Below, in pieces: positions 55,550 to 64,000 of a stretch of DNA of 64,000 nucleotides. Position 1 is the stretch's first letter. Every line of letters begins with the position of its first letter. Position numbers and translations under genes: made by a program. Below the pieces are notes generated by a model. It ran no database searches and was not told the origin of the DNA. It saw only the letters and a program-made list of their open reading frames with translations. The DNA lies in NCBI RefSeq assembly GCF_000607165.1, contig NZ_JFZG01000006.1, forward strand, positions 868,001-932,000. Direction: 5' to 3'. Origin of the DNA: Ralstonia pickettii. GTDB lineage: Bacteria > Pseudomonadota > Gammaproteobacteria > Burkholderiales > Burkholderiaceae.

Positions 55550-55833
55550 ACCTGTTTGTGAGGATTCCCACCGTGAAAGGTCGTCTACTTTTGATCCCTG
55601 CGCTGCTGCTGGCGCTGCTCAGCCCCCTGGCCCATGCCGACTTGTCCGAGACCAAGGAGAACATCAAGCAGGACACGAAGGAAGCGGCGCGCAAGACCGG
55701 CCATGCGGCGAAGGAAGCCGGGCATGCGACGGCCAACGCAGCACGAGCGGTTGGCCATGGCGTTAAGAATGCGGCGCATGCAACCAAATGCGGCGTGAAA
55801 CACGTCTTCAAGAAGCCGTGTGAAAGTGACTAG
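55546..55833 (+). CDS. small exported Lys/Ala/His-rich protein ending the polyene operon
   Basis: This protein of up to 95 residues has a signal peptide (LLLIPALLLALLSPLAHA) and a mature part of repeated amphipathic LEA-like units (KEAARKTGHAAKEAGHATAN, AVGHGVKNAAHATK) with two Cys near the end. Two starts are possible. The ATG at 55546 overlaps the dehydratase stop (ATGA); the in-frame GTG at 55573 has GAGG at good spacing and gives a standard signal peptide at once. It is followed by a terminator, so it closes the cluster. Similar helical repeat proteins are common stress or surface proteins; no function is known. Confidence 0.75.
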   Translation: MNLFVRIPTVKGRLLLIPALLLALLSPLAHADLSETKENIKQDTKEAARKTGHAAKEAGHATANAARAVGHGVKNAAHATKCGVKHVFKKPCESD

Positions 55834-55864
55834 AACGGCCGCATGTCTGCGCGCTGAAGGCAGC

Positions 55865-55901
55865 AAAAAACCCGGCATCCTTGGCGGACTGCCGGGTTTT
55901 T
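55865..55901. terminator. bidirectional Rho-independent terminator
   Basis: AAAACCCGGCA (55867-55877) pairs with TGCCGGGTTTT (55890-55900) around a 12-nt loop, with A and T runs on both sides. It ends the polyene operon on the plus strand and ssb on the minus strand. Confidence 0.88.
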
Positions 55902-55929
55902 GTTGTCTGGTGAGACGGACTTAGAACGG

Positions 55930-56493
55930 TCAGAACGGAATATCGTCGTCCATATCCTCAAAGCCATTCGACGGGGCTGGCTGACGACGTGCGCCACCGC
56001 CCTGGCCACCGCCACCTTCGCCGCCGCGCGAGTAGCCGCCGCCTTGGCCTTGGCCTTGGCTTTGACCTTGGCTGCGGCCACCGCCGTAGCCACCGCCACC
56101 GCCGCCTTCACCGCCGCGCGAGTAGCCAGCACCACCGCCACCGCTGCCGGCGCCCTCACCACCGCGGCCGCCGAGCATCTGCATTTGTTCTGCGACGATT
56201 TCGGTGCTGTATTGCTTCTGGCCGTCCTTTTCCCATTGGCGGGTCTTGAGGCGACCTTCGATGTAGACCGACGAGCCTTTCTTCAGGTATTCGCCGGCGA
56301 TTTCAGCCAGGCGGCCGAAGAAGGCGATGCGGTGCCACTCGGTGGCTTCCTTCATTTCGCCGCTGGCCTTGTCCTTGTAGCGGTCGGTGGTTGCCACGCG
56401 AATGTTGGTGACAGCGTCGCCGCTGGGCATGTAACGCGTTTCAGGATCGGCGCCGAGATTGCCGACGATGATGACTTTGTTGACGGACGCCAT
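55930..56493 (-). CDS. ssb: single-stranded DNA-binding protein
   Basis: This 187-residue SSB has the N-terminal OB fold ([58 protein letters not shown]) and ends in the acidic tip MDDDIPF that recruits repair and replication partners. The linker between them (residues about 113-175) is unusually Gly-rich, with two copies of a [10 protein letters not shown] unit and an [11 protein letters not shown] stretch. The ATG at 56493 is the true start: the same frame is open far upstream into the MFS gene only by overlap. It sits beside the MFS and uvrA genes as in related genomes. Confidence 0.97.
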   Translation of the reverse strand: MASVNKVIIVGNLGADPETRYMPSGDAVTNIRVATTDRYKDKASGEMKEATEWHRIAFFGRLAEIAGEYLKKGSSVYIEGRLKTRQWEKDGQKQYSTEIVAEQMQMLGGRGGEGAGSGGGGAGYSRGGEGGGGGGYGGGRSQGQSQGQGQGGGYSRGGEGGGGQGGGARRQPAPSNGFEDMDDDIPF

Positions 56494-56543
56494 GATGAGT
56501 TTCCGAAGATAAAAAATGAAGTGATGCCGCCGTGTTGCCCGGA

Positions 56544-57749
56544 TTAGTGTCGGCGCAGCGCCGGCATTTGCATGGGGCTCGCAATTATAAGCCAGGCAAA
56601 AACCAGCGCAGCGCAGCTTAGGAATACCGCATGCTGCCCCGCGTGCAGCAGAATCCAACCGCCGCCAGCCCCGCCCGTGAACAGGCCCAGCGCCTGCGTC
56701 GTGTTGTACACGCCCATGGCCGCACCCTTGCGCACGCCCGGCGCGTACTTCGATACCAGCGACGGCTGCGACGCCTCCAGCACATTGAAACCGAGGAAGT
56801 AGACCAGCAGCGCAATCGCCAGCGCGGCGAGCGTCGGATTGACCTCGCCCAGCGCCAGTTGCGCCACCATCACCAGCGCCACAGCCGACAGCAGCACGAT
56901 CTTCATCTTGCCGCGCTTCTCGGCGGCAATGATGGCCGGCACCATCAGCACGAACGACACGCCCATCACCGGCAGGTAGATCTTCCAGTGCGAATCGACA
57001 GGCAGGCCGGCGGCTTCCAGCATGTGCGGCAGCACGACGAACAACGCCGTCTGCGTGGCATGCAGGGCGAACACGCCAAAGTTCAGGCGCAGCAGTTCGG
57101 GGTTGCGCAGGACTTCGCGGAACGGCGCCTTCACATGCTCGGGCGGACGCGGCGGGTTGGGCACAACCCACAGCACCACGCCGATGGCGACGATGGCCAG
57201 CACACCAATCGCCGTGAACATGCCTGGCATGCCGACCCAGCGGAAGATGACCGGAGCACTCACGATGGCCACGGCAAACGACAGGCCGATGCTGCCGCCG
57301 ATCATGGCCATGGCCTTGGTGCGATGCTCCTCGCGCGTGAGGTCGGCCACGAAGGCGATCACCGCCGACGAGATCGCCCCCGCGCCCTGGATAGCCCGCC
57401 CCACGGCGATGCCCGCGACGCTGTGCGAAAACGCCGCCACTAGGCTTCCCACCGCAAAGATCACCAAGCCCGTGACGATGACGGGCTTGCGTCCGAAGCG
57501 ATCCGATAGCCAGCCGTAGGGGATATACAGCAACGCCTGCGTGAGGCCATACACGCCGATGGCGAAGGCGACGAGTTGGGTATTGTTGCCGTCGGGCAGC
57601 GTTTTCGCGAACACCGCGAAGACCGGCATGATCATGAACAAACCCAACATGCGCAGCGCAAAGATGCCGGCCAGCGAGGCGGCCGCGCGCAGCTCAAGAC
57701 CGTTCATACGGCCGGAAGCGGAAGTCATGGATGGGGAGGCGGAGGACAT
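56544..57749 (-). CDS. MFS transporter (between ssb and uvrA)
   Basis: This 401-residue major-facilitator protein has 12 predicted helices: [20 protein letters not shown] begins the fold, and the loop-2/3 signature is [34 protein letters not shown] and [19 protein letters not shown] match the drug:H+ antiporter-1 group (YceL/Bcr-like). Start codons in frame lie at 57749, 57728 and 57707; the first is listed. It diverges from uvrA across about 200 bp. Substrate unknown; conserved neighbourhood rather than drug evidence supports the call. Confidence 0.9.
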   Translation of the reverse strand: MSSASPSMTSASGRMNGLELRAAASLAGIFALRMLGLFMIMPVFAVFAKTLPDGNNTQLVAFAIGVYGLTQALLYIPYGWLSDRFGRKPVIVTGLVIFAVGSLVAAFSHSVAGIAVGRAIQGAGAISSAVIAFVADLTREEHRTKAMAMIGGSIGLSFAVAIVSAPVIFRWVGMPGMFTAIGVLAIVAIGVVLWVVPNPPRPPEHVKAPFREVLRNPELLRLNFGVFALHATQTALFVVLPHMLEAAGLPVDSHWKIYLPVMGVSFVLMVPAIIAAEKRGKMKIVLLSAVALVMVAQLALGEVNPTLAALAIALLVYFLGFNVLEASQPSLVSKYAPGVRKGAAMGVYNTTQALGLFTGGAGGGWILLHAGQHAVFLSCAALVFAWLIIASPMQMPALRRH

Positions 57750-57950
57750 GGTGCGGAAACCGCCGCGAAAACCAGAAAGAAAAAGCGGCGACAAGGACAC
57801 TTGAACGGTTTCACGGATTGCCCCATCTGGGAGCAGATACCAGCAAAACCGAAGTTCGGTATATTAGCAGGCTTACCCTTTTCCACCCTCCCGCCGATTG
57901 CCGCAGGCGGTCCGCACTCCGACGCCGCATTCAGCAGCACTCAGCCGCAC

Positions 57951-60815
<2,865 letters not shown>

Positions 60816-60833
60816 GCGCGGTCATCCGGCAAC

Positions 60834-60864
60834 AAAAAAGCGCAGCTTCGGCTGCGCTTTTTTT
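60834..60864. terminator. bidirectional Rho-independent terminator after uvrA
   Basis: AAAAAGCGCAGC pairs with GCTGCGCTTTTT across a TTCG tetraloop and is followed by more T. It also serves the convergent Na/Pi cotransporter gene. Confidence 0.92.
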
Positions 60865-60879
60865 CGACAATGCCGGGCG

Positions 60880-62556
60880 TCAGTGGCCGGCTGGTGCCGT
60901 CTCGGTCACCACCTCATCCGCGTCTTTCATACGGCTGCGGTTCAACGCCCCTGCTTCGTCCAGCACGGAATACGCGGCGGCGCAGAACAACGAATTCAAC
61001 CGTTTGAAATCGCTGATGATGTCCAGATGCAATGAGCTGGTCTCGATACTCTCGGCCGTCTGGGCGGACACCCGTGTGAGGTGACTGCGCGAGTAGCGCT
61101 TTTCCAGATCGCGGAAGTGGGCCTTTTCCAGCATCAGCTTCTGCGCGCTGCGCAGGTCGCCCGTCAGGAACACCGACAGCGACAGCTTCAGGTTCGTGAC
61201 GAGGCGTGCGTGCATGTCTTCCAACTCTTCCATGCCGGCCTCGGAAAAGGCCAGCTTGTGTGCGATCTTCTTCTCGCGTACGTCCTGGAGCAGGCGGTCG
61301 AGAATATCGCCAGCGTGCTCCAGGTTGATGGTGAGCGAGATGATGTCTGCCCAGCGCTTGCCCTCGCGTGCGTCCAGCGCTTCGTGGCTCAGCTGCGTGA
61401 GATAAAGCTTGATGGCGGTGTAGAGCGCATCCACCTCGTCATCGATGGCGCGGGTGGTTTGCAGCAGGCGCACGTCGTTGGTCTTGAGCACGCGCAGGGT
61501 GTTGTCGAGCATGTGCTCAACGCGATCTCCGATGCGCAGCACTTCGCGCGCCGCGTTGCCCAGCGCCAACGTTGGCGTGGCCAGTGCGGAAGGATCGAGA
61601 TAGCGCGGCGCAACGAGATCGTCGATATGCGCGCCGCCCGGCAGGATGCGCGCGCACAGCCGCGCCATCGTATCGGTAAAGCCGATCAGCAGCACCGCCA
61701 GCGCCACGTTGAACACCACGTGAAACGCCACGACCACGTGCTGCGGCGCGACGCCCGCGTGCGGCGCCCACTCCGCCAGCTTGTCCAGAAAGGGCAGCGC
61801 CAGCGCGGCGCCAAGCATGCGCGAAAGCAGGTTCCCGAGCGTTGCGCGGCGTGCGGCCTGGCTTGATGACGGCGTGGTCGCCAACGCCGCCACGGCACTC
61901 CCGATATTTGCGCCCAGCACAATCGCAAATGCCACCTTGACCGACACCGCCGCCGACGTCGCCAGCGTCGCGCAGAACAGCACCACCGCCAGGCTCGAAT
62001 AGCACAGCAGCGTGAGCACTGCGCCAATCAGCATGTTCAGGCCGGTGTCTGACGAGAAGGAACTCAGCAGCACGCGCAGCGCATTGGCTTCCACCATGGG
62101 GCTCGACGCGACCGAGATCAGCTCCAGCGCCATCATGATCAGCCCCAGGCCGATCAGCACCCGCCCGAAGTGCCCCACTGCATTGCCCTTGCGCGACAGA
62201 TGCAGGATCACGCCAAAGAAGATCAGCAGCGGCGACAGCCACGACAAGTCCAGCGCAAATACCTGCGCCATGATGGCCGTGCCCACGTTGGCACCCAGCA
62301 GAATCGCCAGCGCCGACGACACGCCCATCAGTCCTTGAGCAACAAACGCCCCGACGATGGTGGCCGTCGCGTTACTGCTCTGCACCAGGCACGTCACGCC
62401 AATGCCGGCCAGCAGTGCAGAGAATCGGTTCGATACGCTGCGCGACAACAGGCGGCGCAAGTCCGCGCCGTAGAGGCGCAACATGCCGACCTTGACGGTC
62501 TGCGTGCCCCATACCAACAGGGCGACGCCGGAAAGCAGCTTGAGCAGGGTGATCAT
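60880..62556 (-). CDS. Na/Pi cotransporter family protein with PhoU-like domain
   Basis: This 558-residue protein has two inverted Na/Pi-cotransporter repeats with the QSSNATA-type motif (GVTCLVQSSNATATIVGAFV; VAFAIVLGANIGSAVAALAT), about eight membrane helices up to residue 320, then a cytoplasmic PhoU-like helical domain (residues about 340-540; REVLRIGDRVEHMLDNTLRV; LTINLEHAGDILDRLLQDV). E. coli YjbB has the same order and moves phosphate outward. The ATG at 62556 is used. It is convergent with uvrA. Confidence 0.92.
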   Translation of the reverse strand: MITLLKLLSGVALLVWGTQTVKVGMLRLYGADLRRLLSRSVSNRFSALLAGIGVTCLVQSSNATATIVGAFVAQGLMGVSSALAILLGANVGTAIMAQVFALDLSWLSPLLIFFGVILHLSRKGNAVGHFGRVLIGLGLIMMALELISVASSPMVEANALRVLLSSFSSDTGLNMLIGAVLTLLCYSSLAVVLFCATLATSAAVSVKVAFAIVLGANIGSAVAALATTPSSSQAARRATLGNLLSRMLGAALALPFLDKLAEWAPHAGVAPQHVVVAFHVVFNVALAVLLIGFTDTMARLCARILPGGAHIDDLVAPRYLDPSALATPTLALGNAAREVLRIGDRVEHMLDNTLRVLKTNDVRLLQTTRAIDDEVDALYTAIKLYLTQLSHEALDAREGKRWADIISLTINLEHAGDILDRLLQDVREKKIAHKLAFSEAGMEELEDMHARLVTNLKLSLSVFLTGDLRSAQKLMLEKAHFRDLEKRYSRSHLTRVSAQTAESIETSSLHLDIISDFKRLNSLFCAAAYSVLDEAGALNRSRMKDADEVVTETAPAGH

Positions 62557-62575
62557 TGTTGCCGTGCAGTCTTGC

Positions 62576-63196
62576 TTATTTGGTCAGGGCGACCCGCAGG
62601 CCCAGCCCGATGAAAATGCAGCCGCTCACCCGGTCGAGCCACAGAGAGGCGCGCGGCGTGCGGCGCATCCAACCGCCCAGCGCGGCCGCGCACCAGCCGT
62701 AGATGCCGAACACAACGATGGTCTGCGCCATGAACACGCCGCCCAGCAGCAACATCTGCAGCGCCGCATGGCCGGCCTGCGCATCCACAAACTGCGGCAG
62801 GAACACCACGAAGAACAACGTCACCTTCGGGTTGAGCAGATTGGCAAAGACGCTCTGGCGATACACCTGCCACAAGTCTGGCACCGCCTGCGGTCCAGCA
62901 TGATTCGGGCCGATGCCGCCCTTGCTGCGCAGTGCCCGAATGCCTAGCCAGATCAGGTACGCCGCGCCCAGCCAGCGGATCGCCTGGAACGCCACCGGGG
63001 ACGATTGCAGCACGGCTGCCAGCCCGAGCGCCGCCAGTGTCGTGTGAAACAGGCAGCCTGACGCGAACCCCGCTGCCGCCGACAGACCCGCCTGACGGCC
63101 CTGGCTTGCGCCGCGTGCAATGACCTGCAGGTTGTCCGGCCCCGGCATCACCGTAATGGCAATCGAAGTCAGCAGGAATAGCAATACGTGGGGCAT
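62576..63196 (-). CDS. LysE family translocator
   Basis: This 206-residue exporter of the LysE/RhtB family has the conserved N-terminal motif SIAITVMPGPDNLQVIARGA and six predicted helices (AAGFASGCLFHTTLAALGLA; LGAAYLIWLGIRALR; NLLNPKVTLFFVVFLPQFVD). Members export amino acids or related compounds. The ATG at 63196 has GGGAG upstream; the open frame to 63235 adds residues not seen in the family. It lies 19 bp upstream of the Na/Pi gene on the same strand and may be cotranscribed with it. Confidence 0.92.
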   Translation of the reverse strand: MPHVLLFLLTSIAITVMPGPDNLQVIARGASQGRQAGLSAAAGFASGCLFHTTLAALGLAAVLQSSPVAFQAIRWLGAAYLIWLGIRALRSKGGIGPNHAGPQAVPDLWQVYRQSVFANLLNPKVTLFFVVFLPQFVDAQAGHAALQMLLLGGVFMAQTIVVFGIYGWCAAALGGWMRRTPRASLWLDRVSGCIFIGLGLRVALTK

Positions 63197-63320
63197 CGAC
63201 GTCTCCCAGGGTGCGGCGGAAATGGAAAGGATCATGCTACTGCGCGCGGCAGTAGAACGTCATACTTTTGTCACATGAGCGTATGCGACTCGCGCATCAC
63301 GCAAAGGCAGTGGGGGCGGC

Positions 63321-63929
63321 TCAGTGCCCATCAAAGCGGCAGACCGTGAAGAGCGGCAGCCCGCCATCGATCAGCAATTGCGAGCCGCCCAATTCGGGCA
63401 GGTCAACAATCGCCGCGCCCTCCACCACTGTCGCGCCCAGCCGTTCAAGCAGACGCTTGCCGGCCATCATGGTGCCGCCGGTGGCGATCAGGTCGTCGAT
63501 CAACAGGACGCGATCGCCGGGCTTGCAGGCATCGGCGTGGATTTCCACCGTCGCGCTGCCGTATTCGAGCATGTACTCCTCGGCCACCGTGTTGAACGGC
63601 AGCTTGCCTTTCTTGCGGATCGGCACAAATCCGAGGTTCAGCTCATACGCCACGATTGAGCCGAGGATGAATCCGCGCGCATCGATGCCCGCCACCAGAT
63701 TCAGCCCCTGCCCCATGTAGCGATGGACGAACACGTCCACCAGCACGCGCAGGCTCTTCGGGTCCTGCAGCAGCGGCGTGATATCGCGAAACATGACCCC
63801 GGCCTGCGGCCAATCCGGCACCGTGCGGATGCGGTCGCGCAGGTAACGCGATACATCGCCCAATTCGGTGGAAGCGGGAATGGACGACGGCGTCAGCAGC
63901 GCCGCCTGGTGAGGAGGAACTTGGTTCAT
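63321..63929 (-). CDS. apt: adenine phosphoribosyltransferase
   Basis: This 202-residue purine-salvage enzyme makes AMP from adenine and PRPP. The PRPP-binding motif is [18 protein letters not shown], and [14 protein letters not shown] and [20 protein letters not shown] are characteristic of Apt. The N-terminus is about 20-25 residues longer than in E. coli ([16 protein letters not shown], from the ATG at 63929). The open frame continues to 63977, but that part is Arg-rich and unlikely. No further gene is visible to the right edge of the window. Confidence 0.95.
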   Translation of the reverse strand: MNQVPPHQAALLTPSSIPASTELGDVSRYLRDRIRTVPDWPQAGVMFRDITPLLQDPKSLRVLVDVFVHRYMGQGLNLVAGIDARGFILGSIVAYELNLGFVPIRKKGKLPFNTVAEEYMLEYGSATVEIHADACKPGDRVLLIDDLIATGGTMMAGKRLLERLGATVVEGAAIVDLPELGGSQLLIDGGLPLFTVCRFDGH

Positions 63930-64000
63930 GGCAAAAACAGGAAAGCAGGAACGTGGTCTGCGGTAATGGGCTACCACCCGGGCCGAATGGCGCCGAACCA

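Noticed and set aside
56494-57171. Apparent N-terminal fusion to SSB (413-codon frame)
   Set aside because: The extra part overlaps the MFS gene in another frame and has no domain similarity. SSB starts at the ATG at 56493.
57750-57950. LexA/SOS box before uvrA
   Set aside because: No CTGT-N8-ACAG or close variant is visible between the divergent MFS and uvrA genes.

Overview
The window looks like a chromosomal segment of a high-GC betaproteobacterium of the Burkholderiaceae, most probably Ralstonia. The basis is protein style, codon usage and gene neighbourhoods: ssb next to an MFS gene and uvrA, fmdB-DUF502-aspS, ubiE/Tim44/ubiJ/ubiB, and a clsB/EEP nuclease/nudB block. I saw no rRNA, tRNA, CRISPR array, insertion sequence or prophage. 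Most of the window is ordinary chromosome.

Layout. 1-5.2 kb: fatty-acid degradation genes on the minus strand (3-hydroxyacyl-CoA dehydrogenase running off the left edge, acyl-CoA dehydrogenase, TetR regulator with an operator-like palindrome in its promoter) and a CoA-transferase. 5.3-13.6 kb: minus-strand block with cardiolipin synthase, EEP nuclease, NudB, a coiled-coil membrane protein, aspS, DUF502, FmdB and a solute symporter. 13.9-25.7 kb: ubiquinone genes (ubiJ, ubiB, ubiE), a Tim44-domain protein, DUF971, an ABC exporter, a HIT protein and a 1344-residue FAD/Fe-S dehydrogenase. 25.9-31.3 kb: membrane proteins including a Kir-type K+ channel, then ilvA and queF on the plus strand.

31.5-36.1 kb is the most interesting region. 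It is a compact locus resembling the Fap functional-amyloid system but with a different protein set: a FapF-like outer-membrane barrel with an N-terminal coiled coil, a FapD-like periplasmic C39 peptidase, two small exported proteins flanking the peptidase that share an AVxxD[KR]LDxxRGG motif, and a 429-residue Thr/Asn- then Gly/Ala-rich exported protein that could be the fibre subunit. A near-consensus sigma-54 promoter precedes the large gene, inside a 705-bp gene-free region with two sizeable palindromes.

36.6-44.2 kb: an acyl-CoA synthetase, gluconokinase, a secreted protein with an HExxH motif, an alpha/beta hydrolase, an N-terminally truncated diheme cytochrome, a CsgG-like lipoprotein, a Sel1-repeat lipoprotein and a TetR regulator. 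44.3-55.8 kb: an aryl-polyene-type biosynthesis and export cluster. It has a glycosyltransferase, acyl carrier protein, AMP ligase fused to a dehydratase, acyltransferase, LolA-like carrier, MMPL exporter, polysaccharide deacetylase, ketosynthase, chain-length factor, dehydratase and a small exported protein, with many 4-bp start/stop overlaps. No ketoreductase or aromatic ammonia-lyase is present in the cluster. 55.9-64 kb: ssb, an MFS transporter, uvrA, a Na/Pi cotransporter with PhoU domain, a LysE exporter and apt.
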